Positions 54,891-64,000 of a stretch of 64,000 nucleotides of DNA are shown one piece after another; position 1 is the first letter of the stretch, and every line of letters starts with the position of its first letter. The DNA is taken from the NCBI RefSeq assembly GCF_902712915.1, contig NZ_CACTIA010000005.1, positions 2,256,001 to 2,320,000 on the forward strand. Direction: 5' to 3'. The stretch comes from Acidiphilium sp. C61. GTDB taxonomy: Bacteria > Pseudomonadota > Alphaproteobacteria > Acetobacterales > Acetobacteraceae. Under the pieces are notes generated by a model. That model was given only the letters and a program-made list of their open reading frames with translations. It was not told the DNA's origin and made no database searches. Made by a program: the position numbers and the translations under genes.

Positions 54891-56978
54891 TCAGGCGCTT
54901 TTGGCCATGATTTCTTCCGCGATGTTGCGCGGCACCGGATCGTAGTGGTGGAATTGCATGGTGAAGGAGGCGCGGCCCTTGGTCATCGAACGCAGGTTCG
55001 AGATGTAGCCGAACATTTCCTTCAGCGGCACCTGGGCGCGGACGATGACGGTCGATCCCGAGCTTTCCTGGTTCTGGATCATGCCGCGGCGGCGGTTGAG
55101 GTCGCCCACGACGTCGCCGACATGGTCCTGCGGCGTGGTGATCTCGACATCCATGATCGGCTCGAGAATGACCGGGCTGGCCTTCTTCATGCCTTCGCGG
55201 AAGCAGGCCTTGGCGGCGATTTCGAAGGCGAGCGCCGAGGAGTCGACATCGTGGTACTTGCCGTCGACCAGGGTGTATTTGAAGTCCACGGTCGGGAAGC
55301 CGGCGAGGACGCCGGTGTCGGCCTGGATGCGGATGCCCTTTTCGACCGCCGGGATGTATTCCTTCGGCACGGTGCCGCCGACCACCGAGTTCTCGAACTG
55401 GATGCCCTCGTTACGCTCCAGCGGCTGGAACACGATCTTGACTTCGGCGAACTGGCCCGAACCGCCCGACTGCTTCTTGTGGGTGTAGGTTTCGGTGTGC
55501 TCGCGGGTGATCGTTTCGCGATAGGCGACCTGCGGCGCGCCGACATTGGCCTCGACGCCGTATTCGCGCCGCAGCCGGTCGATGATGATGTCGAGATGCA
55601 GCTCGCCCATGCCGGAGAGGATGGTCTGGCCGGTTTCCTGGTCCGTCTTGAGGCGAAGCGAGGGATCCTCGCCGGCGAGCTTCTGCAGCGCCAGCGTCAT
55701 CTTCTCGACGGCGTCCTTGGTCTTGGGTTCGACCGAGATGTCGATAACCGGAACCGGGAAGGCCATGCGCTCCAGCACCACCGGATCTTCCGCGGAGGCC
55801 AGCGTGTCGCCGGTGCCGGTATCCTTCAGCCCGACGAAGGCGGCGATGTCGCCAGCCTGGACTTCCTTGACCTCTTCGCGCTTGTCGGCGTGCATCTGGA
55901 ACATGCGGCCGACGCGTTCCTTGTGCCCCTTGGTGGTGTTGAGCACCGTGTCACCCGAACGCAGCGTGCCGGCATAGACGCGGACGAAGGTCAGCGTGCC
56001 GTACTTGTCGTTGATGATCTTGAAGGCGAGGCCGGCGAAGGGGGCTTCCGGATTGGCCGGGATCACGCGGCGCTCGACCGAGGGGTCTTCCTCCTCGCCT
56101 TCCGGCGGGGCGACCTTGATGCCCTCGATGTCGATCGGGCTCGGCAGGTAGTCGAGCACGCCGTCGAGCAGCGGCTGCACGCCCTTGTTCTTGAAGGCGG
56201 TGCCGCACAGCACCGGGCGGAACGCGCCCGAGATGGTGCCGGTCTTGATGGCGCGCTTCAGGGTCTCGACGCTGACGTCGCCCTTCTCGAAATATTCCTC
56301 CATGCCGGCATCGTCGACCGCGAGCGCGGTGTCGAGCAGGGTCTGGCGGTGTTCCTTGGCCTTCTCCAGCAGGTCGGCCGGGATTTCCTCGTCATGGAAC
56401 TTCGCGCCGAGCTCGCCGCCTTCCCAGACGATCGCCTTCATCTCGACGAGGTCGACCACGCCGATGAACTGGTCCTCGATGCCGATCGGCAGCTGCAGCG
56501 GCAGCGCCACGATGTCGAGCTTCTCCTTCAGCGTGTCGAACGCGCGGTAGAAATCGGCGCCGGTGCGGTCGAGCTTGTTGATGAAGATGATGCGGGGCAC
56601 GTTGTAGCGGTCGGCAAGGCGCCAGTTGGTTTCGGACTGCGGCTGCACGCCGGCCACGCCCTCGATGATGAACACCGCGCCGTCGAGCACGCGCAGCGAA
56701 CGGTTCACCTCGATGTTGAAGTCGATATGGCCCGGGGTGTCGATGATGTTGATGCGGTGGTCTTTCCACTCGCAGGTCACCGCGGCGGAGGTGATGGTGA
56801 TGCCGCGCTCACGCTCCTGCGCCATGTAGTCGGTCGTGGTGTTGCCGTCGTGGACTTCGCCGATCTTGTGCGACACGCCCGTGTAATAGAGGATGCGCTC
56901 GGTGGTCGTGGTCTTGCCCGCGTCGATATGTGCGGTGATGCCGATATTCCGGATCTTGGCAAGCTGGGTGCCGGACAT
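54891..56978 (-). CDS. fusA: translation elongation factor G
   Basis: EF-G translocates tRNA and mRNA on the ribosome. 695 residues from ATG 56978 ([20 protein letters not shown]), preceded by GGAGAG. GTPase motifs [27 protein letters not shown] and [12 protein letters not shown] are intact, as are domains II-V through [18 protein letters not shown]. It is away from the usual rpsL-rpsG-fusA-tuf string, so it may be a second copy or a relocated gene. Confidence 0.96.
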   Translation of the reverse strand: MSGTQLAKIRNIGITAHIDAGKTTTTERILYYTGVSHKIGEVHDGNTTTDYMAQERERGITITSAAVTCEWKDHRINIIDTPGHIDFNIEVNRSLRVLDGAVFIIEGVAGVQPQSETNWRLADRYNVPRIIFINKLDRTGADFYRAFDTLKEKLDIVALPLQLPIGIEDQFIGVVDLVEMKAIVWEGGELGAKFHDEEIPADLLEKAKEHRQTLLDTALAVDDAGMEEYFEKGDVSVETLKRAIKTGTISGAFRPVLCGTAFKNKGVQPLLDGVLDYLPSPIDIEGIKVAPPEGEEEDPSVERRVIPANPEAPFAGLAFKIINDKYGTLTFVRVYAGTLRSGDTVLNTTKGHKERVGRMFQMHADKREEVKEVQAGDIAAFVGLKDTGTGDTLASAEDPVVLERMAFPVPVIDISVEPKTKDAVEKMTLALQKLAGEDPSLRLKTDQETGQTILSGMGELHLDIIIDRLRREYGVEANVGAPQVAYRETITREHTETYTHKKQSGGSGQFAEVKIVFQPLERNEGIQFENSVVGGTVPKEYIPAVEKGIRIQADTGVLAGFPTVDFKYTLVDGKYHDVDSSALAFEIAAKACFREGMKKASPVILEPIMDVEITTPQDHVGDVVGDLNRRRGMIQNQESSGSTVIVRAQVPLKEMFGYISNLRSMTKGRASFTMQFHHYDPVPRNIAEEIMAKSA

Positions 56979-57204
56979 GCAGTCTCTCCAGGGTGGGCTG
57001 TCCAGGATACAGCGAACAGCGTTGACAACGAAAAACGGGCGCGACCGCCGGACTGTTCTCCGGCAATCCACCCGATTGCGACCGGCTTTCGACCAATCTT
57101 CGGCCGCATAATGGCAAGCGGCACCGGATTTTGCAAGCCGCCGCCCGCCGTTTCGCGAGCGGAAGCCGCAAAGGTGCGGCTCCGGCCGAACGACCGGAGT
57201 GCGG

Positions 57205-58452
57205 TTACAGTGCTGCCTTCAGCCGGCGCATCATCCGGGTCATGAAGCTGGCCCGCGGATCGTCCGCCAGCGCCACGGCGGGAACGGTGGCCAGGGTCTT
57301 GCCCTCGGCGGTTACGGTGATGGTGCCGACCTGTTGCCCGCGATGCACGCCTCCCGCCGGCGGCGGATCGAGTGTCACGCTGGTTTTCAGCGTTTTCGCC
57401 GCCAGAACCGGCAGCGTCATCGACACGTCGTGCCCCGGCCCGACAGCAACGCTGGTGGTGCGATAGAGCGGCGCCTTCAGCGTGCCCACCGGCTTGCCGG
57501 CGGTGACGATCGTGGCGTTGGTGTAGAACTGGTAGCCGTAATCGAGCAGGGACTCGATGTCGTGGGTGCTGACCGACCAGTTCGGGCCGCCGAGCACCAC
57601 GGCGATCAGGCGCCGCCCGTTGCGCAGCGCGGTGGCGTCGATGCAATGGCCGGCCTCGTTGGTGCGGCCGGTCTTCAGCCCGTCCACCGTCGGGTCGTGA
57701 AACAGGACCGGGTTCCAGCTGCGCTGGCGGATCTTGTCGAAGGTGAAGTGTTTCTTGACCGATATCTTGAGGAATTGCGGATAGGTGCGGACGATGTCGC
57801 GCGACAGGGTCGCGACATCCATCGCCGATGTGCGCAGGTCCGGGTCGGGCAGGCCATCGACATTTGTATAATGCGTCGCCTTCAGGCCGAGCGCCTTGGC
57901 CTCGTGGTTCATCAGGCCGACGAACCCGCCGCGGCTGCCGGCAACCGCCTGGGCGAGCGCCACGGCGGCATCGTTGCCCGAATCGATGATGAGCCCGTGC
58001 AGCAGCTGGTCCACCGTCACCGACATGGCCGGCGAGATGAACATGCGCGAGCCGCCGGTGTGCCAGGCGGTGGCGCTGACCGGCACGGTCTGGTCCATCT
58101 TCAACGCGCCGCGGGTCACGGCCTGATAGGTGAGATAGGCGGTCATCAGCTTGGTCAGGCTGGCGGGCGGCCAGGGCTGGTCCGGCGCCTTGGCGGCGAT
58201 CACCGCACCGGTATCGGCATCCATCAGCACATAGGCCGCCTGCTGCGGCAGCTCGGGCGGCTGTGGCACGCCCGCGACGGCGAGCGGCGCGACCGGCGGT
58301 GGGCCGGCATCCTGCTGCGGCACCGCGGCGGCGGCGGCGGCATGGTGTGCCGGGCGGTGTGCCGGGCCCTTGTGCCGCGTGACCGTGTGGCCGGCGGCAA
58401 GGGAGGTGGTGGAAAGGAGGGCGAACGTCAGGCACAAAAGGCGGCGCTTCAT
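57205..58452 (-). CDS. D-alanyl-D-alanine carboxypeptidase (penicillin-binding protein)
   Basis: A 415-residue serine peptidase trimming peptidoglycan stem peptides. From ATG 58452 a signal peptide ([20 protein letters not shown]) is followed by a His/Ala/Pro-rich linker. The penicillin-binding motifs are complete: SxxK in [13 protein letters not shown], SxN in [16 protein letters not shown] in [16 protein letters not shown]-terminal beta domain and a basic helix ([13 protein letters not shown]) that likely anchors it to the membrane follow. Confidence 0.93.
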   Translation of the reverse strand: MKRRLLCLTFALLSTTSLAAGHTVTRHKGPAHRPAHHAAAAAAVPQQDAGPPPVAPLAVAGVPQPPELPQQAAYVLMDADTGAVIAAKAPDQPWPPASLTKLMTAYLTYQAVTRGALKMDQTVPVSATAWHTGGSRMFISPAMSVTVDQLLHGLIIDSGNDAAVALAQAVAGSRGGFVGLMNHEAKALGLKATHYTNVDGLPDPDLRTSAMDVATLSRDIVRTYPQFLKISVKKHFTFDKIRQRSWNPVLFHDPTVDGLKTGRTNEAGHCIDATALRNGRRLIAVVLGGPNWSVSTHDIESLLDYGYQFYTNATIVTAGKPVGTLKAPLYRTTSVAVGPGHDVSMTLPVLAAKTLKTSVTLDPPPAGGVHRGQQVGTITVTAEGKTLATVPAVALADDPRASFMTRMMRRLKAAL

Positions 58453-58620
58453 GGCTGCGGGAGTCCGGTCTGTTGGCATATCGAGAGCCATACAATCGCG
58501 GGCCATGCCGTGGCAAATCGCGAGGTCGTGCGAGGCGTTCACGCCGCTGTCAGGACCGGTTCCTTGACTTCGCGCCCCCCGCACGGTTGAACCGGGCGGA
58601 ACATTTCAGAACGGTTGGAC

Positions 58621-59379
58621 ATGGCGCAGACGAAGGATACGGTCGCAGGCTCGGTCAGGGAGTGGGTTGTCACGATCGTTTATGTCGTGGTGATCGCCGT
58701 GTTCATCCGCTCCTTCCTGTTCGAGCCGTTCTTCATTCCCTCCGGCAGCCTGACGCCGACGCTGCTGCCCGGCGATTTCGTGCTGGTGACCAAGTGGAAC
58801 TACGGCTATTCGCGCTGGTCCTTCCCGTTCGGCGAGCCGGACTTCAAGGGGCGGATCTTCGGCTCGCTGCCGAAGCAGGGGCAGATCGCGGTGTTCGCCC
58901 TGCCGCGCGATCCGGCCGTCGACTACATCAAGCGGGTGATCGGCGAGCCGGGCGACTCCGTGCAGGTGACCGACGGGCAGCTTTACATCAACGGGCACGA
59001 GGTGCCCCGCACCTCGGCCGGGACCTATATCGAGACCCCGCTCGATTCCGGCGAGGGCGTGCCGGTCAGCGTGCGGCTCTATCGCGAGCACCTGCCGGAT
59101 GGCGTCACCCATCTGATCGCCAAGGAAACCAGCCAGGGCTTTGCCAACAACACGCCGGTCTATCACGTGCCGGCTGACCATCTGTTCATGATGGGCGACA
59201 ATCGCGATTTCTCCGAGGATTCGCGCTATCTCGACGCCGTCGGCTACGTGCCGCTGGCGAATTTCGTCGGCCGGGCGCGGATCATCTGGTTCTCCATCCG
59301 GCTCGATCATCCGTGGTGGGCGTTCTGGTACTGGCCGGTCGATATCCGCTGGGACCGGCTGTTCACGGTCATCCATTGA
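58621..59379 (+). CDS. lepB: signal peptidase I
   Basis: Removes signal peptides from exported proteins at the inner membrane. 252 residues: one N-terminal membrane segment (VVTIVYVVVIAVFIRSFLF), catalytic Ser in FIPSGSLTPTLLPGD, catalytic Lys in DYIKRVIGEPGDSV and MGDNRDFSEDSR. The usual Met after the catalytic Ser is Leu here. First gene of lepB-rnc-era. Confidence 0.95.
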   Translation: MAQTKDTVAGSVREWVVTIVYVVVIAVFIRSFLFEPFFIPSGSLTPTLLPGDFVLVTKWNYGYSRWSFPFGEPDFKGRIFGSLPKQGQIAVFALPRDPAVDYIKRVIGEPGDSVQVTDGQLYINGHEVPRTSAGTYIETPLDSGEGVPVSVRLYREHLPDGVTHLIAKETSQGFANNTPVYHVPADHLFMMGDNRDFSEDSRYLDAVGYVPLANFVGRARIIWFSIRLDHPWWAFWYWPVDIRWDRLFTVIH

Positions 59380-60041
59380 ACGAGGCGGCGGAGGCGCTGC
59401 TCGGGCATCGCTTCGCGCGGCCTGACCTGCTTGCCCAGGCCCTCACCCATCGCTCCGCCGTCGGGCAGGGTGGCCTCGGATCGAACGAACGGCTGGAATT
59501 CATTGGCGACCGCGTGCTGGGCCTGCTGATCGCGGAATGGCTGATCGAGCGGTTTCCGCATGAGCGCGAGGGTGGGCTGGGGCCGCGGCTGGCACATCTC
59601 GTCTCCCGCCAGTCGCTTGCGGAGATTGCCGAGCATGGCGGGATTGCCGGGCTGCTCTCGGTCTCGCCGGGGGAGAGCCGGCGCGGGGTGCGCAACCGCG
59701 CGACCGTGCTGGCCGATGCGCTGGAAGCGCTGATCGGCGCGCTCTATCTCGATGGCGGGCTGGAGCCGGCGCGCCTGTTCATCCGCCGCATCTTCGCACC
59801 CCGGATCGACGGGCAGCCGAGCGCCCCGCCCAAGGACCCGAAGACCGCGCTGCAGGAATATGCGCTGGCGCGCGGGCCGGTTCTGCCGGCCTATGAGCTG
59901 GTGGAGCGGACCGGCCCCTCGCACGCGCCGCGCTTTCGCATCCGCGTGACGGTCGAGGGACGCTCGGCCGAGGGACTCGCCGGAACCAAGCGCGAGGCGG
60001 AGCAGATCGCCGCGCGCGACCTGCTGGAGCAACTGCAATGA
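59376..60041 (+). CDS. rnc: ribonuclease III
   Basis: Cleaves double-stranded RNA, including rRNA precursors. 221 residues from a TTG at 59376 that overlaps the lepB stop. Signature NERLEFIGDRVLGLLIAEWL has Asp in place of the usual Ser after Gly (FLGDSVL is common). The acidic site continues at ADALEALIGALYLDGG, and a dsRNA-binding domain forms the C-terminus. Confidence 0.95.
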   Translation: MNEAAEALLGHRFARPDLLAQALTHRSAVGQGGLGSNERLEFIGDRVLGLLIAEWLIERFPHEREGGLGPRLAHLVSRQSLAEIAEHGGIAGLLSVSPGESRRGVRNRATVLADALEALIGALYLDGGLEPARLFIRRIFAPRIDGQPSAPPKDPKTALQEYALARGPVLPAYELVERTGPSHAPRFRIRVTVEGRSAEGLAGTKREAEQIAARDLLEQLQ

Positions 60042-60925
60042 CGACCCGCTGTGGTTATGTCGCCCTTCTCGGACGGCCGAATGCCGGCAAGTCCACCCTG
60101 CTGAACCAGGCGGTCGGCGCCAAGGTGTCGATCGTGACACCCAAGGCGCAGACCACGCGGTTTCGCATTTCCGGCATCGTCATGCGCGGTGGCGACCAGA
60201 TCGTGCTGGTCGACACGCCGGGCATCTTCGCGCCGAAGCGGCGGCTCGACCGTGCAATGGTCGCCGCGGCGTGGGAGGGCGTGGCCGGCGCCGATCTCGC
60301 CTGCCTGATCGTCGATGCGGCGAAGGCGGACCCGGACGATCTCGCCGAGCCGATCGAGGCGCTCGCCGCGACCGGGCGGCCACGCTGGCTGATCCTCAAC
60401 AAGATCGACCTGCTGCCGCGCGACAGGCTGCTGCCGCTGGCCGAAACGCTGGCGCGCCAGGGCGGGTTCGCGGAAGTGTTCATGATCAGCGCGCTGAAGC
60501 GCGACGGCGTCGATCGCCTGCTCGACGCGCTGGCCGCGGCAATGCCCGAGGGCCCGCATCTCTACCCCGAGGACGAGCTGACCGACCAGACCGAGCGGAT
60601 GCTCGCCGCCGAGCTGGTGCGCGAGCAGATCTTTCTCCAGCTGCGCGACGAGGTGCCTTACGGCGCCTCGGTCGAGACCGAGAGTTTCAGCGAGCGGAAG
60701 GACGGATCGGTGCGGATCGACGTCACGGTCTATGTCGCGCGCGCCGGCCACAAGAAGATCGTGCTCGGCGAGGGCGGGGCGCGCATCAAGTCGATCGGGT
60801 CGCGGGCGCGGCGGGATCTCGAGCGCCAGCTGGAGCGGCGGGTGCACCTGTTTCTCAACGTCAAGGAACGCCCGGGCTGGGACGAGGAGGCCGCGCGGCT
60901 GCGCGCCCTCGGCCTCGATGGCTAA
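60038..60925 (+). CDS. era: GTPase Era
   Basis: Small-subunit assembly GTPase. 295 residues: GRPNAGKSTLLNQAV, VDTPGIFAPKRRLDR, LNKIDLLPRD, then the KH domain with VYVARAGHKKIVLGEGGARI. ATG overlaps rnc by 4 bases. A hairpin at 60928-60955 follows the stop. Confidence 0.96.
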   Translation: MTTRCGYVALLGRPNAGKSTLLNQAVGAKVSIVTPKAQTTRFRISGIVMRGGDQIVLVDTPGIFAPKRRLDRAMVAAAWEGVAGADLACLIVDAAKADPDDLAEPIEALAATGRPRWLILNKIDLLPRDRLLPLAETLARQGGFAEVFMISALKRDGVDRLLDALAAAMPEGPHLYPEDELTDQTERMLAAELVREQIFLQLRDEVPYGASVETESFSERKDGSVRIDVTVYVARAGHKKIVLGEGGARIKSIGSRARRDLERQLERRVHLFLNVKERPGWDEEAARLRALGLDG

Positions 60926-60927
60926 AC

Positions 60928-60955
60928 ACCGGCGCCGGGTTGGCCCGGCGCCGGT
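60928..60955. terminator. bidirectional hairpin between era and acyl-CoA dehydrogenase
   Basis: A perfect 12-bp GC-rich stem (60928-60939 with 60944-60955, loop TTGG) in the 38-base gap between convergent genes. No clear U-tract on either side, so termination is likely but not certain. Confidence 0.65.
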
Positions 60956-60963
60956 TCAGAACA

Positions 60964-62082
60964 TCAGGCGGCGAGCCGGCGGCGATGGTGATCGGCGTTG
61001 CCGAACATCGTGTCGATCATCGTCAGCCGCTTGAAGTAGTGGCCGGCCTTGTATTCCATCGTCATCGCGATGCCGCCATGCAGCTGGACCGCCTGCTGGC
61101 CGACGAAGTGCAGCGCCTTGCCCACCCCGGCCTTGGCCAGCGCCATCGCCTTGCCGCGCGCCTCGGCATCGTCGTCGGCGGCCGAGAGGGCGGCAAAGAT
61201 GGCAAGGCTGCGCGCCTGTTCCAGCGCCACATACATGTCCACGGCGCGGTGCTGCAGCGCCTGGAAGACGGCAATCGCCACCCCGAACTGCTTGCGCTGC
61301 TTCATGTAGTCGACGGTCAGTGCGACCAGGGCCTCCATCGCGCCCACCGCCTCGGCGCAGAGGGCGGCGATCGTCTCGTCGCGCGCGCGCTCCAGCACCG
61401 CGAGATCGCCGATCTGCCGCGCCGCCGGAACCCGCACGCTGGCGAGCGAGATTTCCGCGCCGCGCAGCAGGTCCTGCATCGGATAGCCTCGGCGGGAGAC
61501 GCCTTCGGCCTTCGCATCGACCAGGAACAGGCCGATCCCGTCGCGGTCGCGCCTTCTGCCCGAGAGGCGGGCGCTGACGATCAGCCAGTCCGCCGTGTCG
61601 CCACCGAGGACCACCGACTTCTCGCCCTCGAGGATGAAGTGATCGCCGTCGCGCTTCGCGGTGGTGGTCACGTCTTCGAGGTCGTGGCGGGAACTGCGCT
61701 CGGTATGGGCGACGGCGACGATCGTCTCGCCGGCGGCAAGTGCTGGAACCACCTCGTCCCTCACCGCCGCGCTCGAGCCGTGGCGGAGGACGGCGCCGGC
61801 GAAGATGATCGCGGCGAGATAGGGTTCGAGGGCCAGCGCCTTGCCGATCTCCTCCATGACGATCATGGTCTCGACCGGCCCGCCGCCGAAGCCGCCCTGC
61901 GCCTCGTCGAAGGGCAGGGCGAGCAGCCCGGCCTCGGCATATTCGGCCCAGACCGCGCGGTCGAACCCTTCGGGAAGTTTCGCATAGGCCTTGCGCTTTT
62001 CGAAATCGGCGTAGCGGCTGGCGAAAAGCTTGCCGACACTGTCGCGCAGCAGGCGCTGTTCTTCGGTGAAATCGAAATCCAT
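60964..62082 (-). CDS. acyl-CoA dehydrogenase, small-subunit (PimD-like)
   Basis: A 372-residue FAD enzyme from ATG 62082 (MDFDFTEEQRLLRDSVGKLF). It has VALTVDYMKQRKQFGVAIAV and the C-terminal QLHGGIAMTMEYKAGHYFKR. The divergent N-terminal half resembles the small subunit of pimeloyl-CoA dehydrogenase pairs. With the next gene it probably forms a heteromer acting on a dicarboxyl- or long-chain acyl-CoA. Confidence 0.87.
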   Translation of the reverse strand: MDFDFTEEQRLLRDSVGKLFASRYADFEKRKAYAKLPEGFDRAVWAEYAEAGLLALPFDEAQGGFGGGPVETMIVMEEIGKALALEPYLAAIIFAGAVLRHGSSAAVRDEVVPALAAGETIVAVAHTERSSRHDLEDVTTTAKRDGDHFILEGEKSVVLGGDTADWLIVSARLSGRRRDRDGIGLFLVDAKAEGVSRRGYPMQDLLRGAEISLASVRVPAARQIGDLAVLERARDETIAALCAEAVGAMEALVALTVDYMKQRKQFGVAIAVFQALQHRAVDMYVALEQARSLAIFAALSAADDDAEARGKAMALAKAGVGKALHFVGQQAVQLHGGIAMTMEYKAGHYFKRLTMIDTMFGNADHHRRRLAA

Positions 62083-62092
62083 TGTCTTGTCC

Positions 62093-63304
62093 TCAGAACC
62101 CCAGGATCGCCTTGGCGATGATGTTGCGCTGGATCTCGTTCGAGCCGCCGTAGATCGAGATCTTCCGCCAGTTGAAGTAGGTGGGCGCCGCCTCGGCCGC
62201 ATCGTCCGGCCCGATCGGCATGGCGTTGCCGTCGTCATCCGGATCGGTCGAGCCCTGGAATGGCATGGCGAGCGGGCCGACGACGTCGAGCAGCAGCTCG
62301 GTCGTCGCCTGCTGGATTTCCGAACCCTTGATCTTGAGGATCGAGGATTTCGGGTCCGGCCGGCCATGCTTGCCCGATTTGCGCGCTTCGGCGAGGACGC
62401 GGAGCTGGGTGATTTCCAGCGCCTTGAGATCGATCTCGACATCCGCGAGCTTCTCGCGGAACCAGGGCGCGTCGATCAGCCTGGCATCGCCGGCGCGCTC
62501 GATCGCGGCGAGTTCGCGGATGCGGCGCAGGCGCTGCTTCGAGGCGCCGACGCGGGCGATGCCGGTGCGCTCGTTGCCGAGCAGGAACTTCGCATAGTCC
62601 CAGCCCTTGTTCTCCTCGCCGACGAGGTTTTCCGCCGGCACCTTCACCTCGTCGAACCAGACCTCGTTCACCTCGTGCCCGCCATCGATCAGCTGGATCG
62701 GCCGGACGGTGATGCCGGGGGTCTTCATGTCGACAAGGATGAAGGAAATGCCTTGCTGCTTCTTCTCCGCCCCCGGATTGGTGCGGGCGAGGACGAAGAT
62801 CCAGTCGGCGTATTGCGCAAGGGTCGTCCAGGTCTTCTGGCCGTTGATGATGTAGTGATCGCCCTCGCGGCGGGCCGTCGTCTTGAGGCCGGCGAGGTCC
62901 GATCCCGCGCCCGGCTCGGAGAAGCCCTGGCACCACCAGATGTCGAGATTCGCCGTGGCCGGCAGGAATTTCCGCTTCTGCTCGTCATTGCCGAAGGTCG
63001 CGATCACCGGGCCGACCATGGAGACGTTGAAGGGCAGCGGGCTCGGCGCGGGGGCCGATTGCAGCTCGTCGAGCAGGATGAATTCCTGCACCGGGCTCCA
63101 GTCCCGCCCGCCCCAGGCGCGCGGCCAGTGCGGCACCGCCCAGCCTTTCGCGTTGAGCTTGCGCTGCCAGTCGATAATATCCTGCTTGCCGATCTCGCGT
63201 CCCTCGATCAGGCGCTTGCGCACCTCTGCGGGTAGGTTGTCGCGGATGAAGGCGCGCACCTCGTCGCGGAACGCGATTTCCTCGGGCGAAAAGCTGAGTT
63301 CCAT
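62093..63304 (-). CDS. acyl-CoA dehydrogenase, large-subunit (PimC-like)
   Basis: A 403-residue acyl-CoA dehydrogenase: WWCQGFSEPGAGSDLAGLKT (FAD-binding), YIINGQKTWTTLAQYADWIF, and the C-terminal FNWRKISIYGGSNEIQRNII, where the catalytic glutamate region of this subfamily lies. It resembles PimC. 10 bases upstream of the small-subunit gene. Confidence 0.9.
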   Translation of the reverse strand: MELSFSPEEIAFRDEVRAFIRDNLPAEVRKRLIEGREIGKQDIIDWQRKLNAKGWAVPHWPRAWGGRDWSPVQEFILLDELQSAPAPSPLPFNVSMVGPVIATFGNDEQKRKFLPATANLDIWWCQGFSEPGAGSDLAGLKTTARREGDHYIINGQKTWTTLAQYADWIFVLARTNPGAEKKQQGISFILVDMKTPGITVRPIQLIDGGHEVNEVWFDEVKVPAENLVGEENKGWDYAKFLLGNERTGIARVGASKQRLRRIRELAAIERAGDARLIDAPWFREKLADVEIDLKALEITQLRVLAEARKSGKHGRPDPKSSILKIKGSEIQQATTELLLDVVGPLAMPFQGSTDPDDDGNAMPIGPDDAAEAAPTYFNWRKISIYGGSNEIQRNIIAKAILGF

Positions 63305-63418
63305 GGCGCTCTCCTCAGTTGTTCGTGATATGGCCGGCGGCCGATTTGCGGCTGCCGGTGCTGGTGTCGGTGCGGTTGTCGGGCCGCCCGCGCGGAGCGG
63401 CGGCGATGGAAACCGGGC

Positions 63419-64000
63419 TCATGACGCCGCCGCACTGGAAGCCCTGGCGGCCGCGTGGGCGTCGCGTTCCTCTGCTGCGAGTTCCTTGCGCGAAAACTTG
63501 CCGACCGATGTCTTCGGCAGGGTCTCGCGGAATTCGAGGGCGGCGGGCAGTTCGTGCTTGCCGAGCTTGTCGGCAAGGAAGTCGCGCAGCGACTCGATCG
63601 TGAATTCCGCAGCACCCGGCTTCAGCGTTATGAAAGCCTTGGCCGACTGGCCGCGATAGTCATCCGGCACGCCGACGACGATGACCTCGGCGACATCGGG
63701 ATGTTCGTAGATCGCGCTCTCGATCACGGTCGGGTAGACGTTGAAGCCGCCCGAGAGGATCATGTCCTTCTTGCGGTCGACGAGAAAGACCATGCCGTCC
63801 TCGTCGATATAGCCGACATCGCCGGTCAGGAAATGGCCGTCGACGAAACTGCGGGCGGTTTCCTCGGGGTTTTGCCAGTAGCCGATGAAGGTGTTGGGCG
63901 AGCGGATGCGGATTTCGCCGGTTTCGCCATAGGGCAGCACGCGGGATGGATCGTCGAGGGCGACGACGTCGAGCTTGATGCCGGGCAGCGGCATGCCGGC
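63419..64000 (-). CDS. AMP-forming acyl-CoA ligase (partial, C-terminal part)
   Basis: The visible 190 residues are the C-terminal part of a fatty-acyl-CoA synthetase; the rest lies beyond the window. Motifs are TGDVGYIDEDGMVFLVDRKK (hinge and Asp/Arg), DMILSGGFNVYPTVIESAIY, and KTSVGKFSRKEL with the adenylating lysine. It activates acids for the two dehydrogenases downstream on the same strand. Confidence 0.92.
   Translation of the reverse strand, partial: AGMPLPGIKLDVVALDDPSRVLPYGETGEIRIRSPNTFIGYWQNPEETARSFVDGHFLTGDVGYIDEDGMVFLVDRKKDMILSGGFNVYPTVIESAIYEHPDVAEVIVVGVPDDYRGQSAKAFITLKPGAAEFTIESLRDFLADKLGKHELPAALEFRETLPKTSVGKFSRKELAAEERDAHAAARASSAAAS

Noticed and set aside
54393..57245. 950-codon open frame on the plus strand
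   Set aside because: It covers the methyltransferase in another frame and runs antisense through EF-G. It has no protein-like motifs.
60271..62121. 616-codon plus-strand frame and the 492-codon minus-strand extension reaching 62442
   Set aside because: Both are frame shadows of era and the acyl-CoA dehydrogenases. I kept only the parts with family motifs.

Overview
The window looks like a chromosomal segment of a high-GC alphaproteobacterium, probably of the Acetobacteraceae/Rhodospirillales. The evidence is strong GC bias at third codon positions, typical alphaproteobacterial housekeeping genes (rplU-rpmA-obgE-proB, prs, lepB-rnc-era, bpt) and tight 4-base gene overlaps. A mobile island of visibly lower GC sits in the middle. 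The genus is inference.

Left part (1-22.4 kb): nitrogen metabolism plus an enigmatic amide-chemistry cluster. A NiCoT nickel/cobalt permease is followed by two divergently arranged sets of circularly permuted ATP-grasp and alpha-E proteins, one separate and one fused, with a transglutaminase-like protease. Next come a giant NCS1-permease/histidine-kinase/receiver fusion and a LuxR-type response regulator, the complete urea ABC transporter urtABCDE (minus strand), the complete urease operon ureDABCEFG (plus strand) and a cyanase gene. Together these genes sense (inferred), import and hydrolyse urea, supply nickel, and turn cyanate into ammonia and CO2.

Junction (22.4-24.4 kb): an accessory scar with the tail of an IS5-family transposase, a truncated tyrosine recombinase and small orphan ORFs.

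Island (24,398-42,875, about 18.5 kb): an integrative mobilizable element inserted in the 3' end of tRNA-Ser(CGA). It is bounded by a 14-bp direct repeat and carries a P4-type integrase, an AlpA regulator, an R388 trwABC-like mobilization module with a candidate F-like oriT, and two defence loci. The first defence locus is a type I restriction-modification operon whose fic, hsdS, dual-specificity phosphatase, membrane protein and hsdR genes overlap by 4 bases each. The second is a class 2 defence-associated reverse transcriptase (DRT2-like) with an upstream structured non-coding RNA.

The main discovery is inside that RNA locus. The strand opposite the RNA holds a 129-nt segment (34,484-34,612) bounded by the microhomology AAC. 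If it is copied head-to-tail by rolling-circle reverse transcription, it creates a perfect promoter across the repeat junction (TTGACA, 17-nt spacer, TATAAT). Next come a GGAGG ribosome-binding site and an ATG, and the 43-codon unit has no stop codon, so the frame is endless. This matches the nearly-endless-ORF (neo) mechanism described for DRT2 and predicts a specific 43-residue repeat protein.

Right part (42.9-64 kb): ordinary chromosome. It holds ribosomal proteins L21/L27, ObgE, glutamate 5-kinase, a cupredoxin, leucyltransferase Bpt, an RDD membrane protein, PRPP synthetase, a glutathione transferase, a histidine phosphatase, an iron-type alcohol dehydrogenase, an amidase, a ferritin-like protein with a methyltransferase, EF-G, a D-Ala-D-Ala carboxypeptidase, lepB-rnc-era, and an acyl-CoA dehydrogenase pair with an acyl-CoA ligase cut by the window end.
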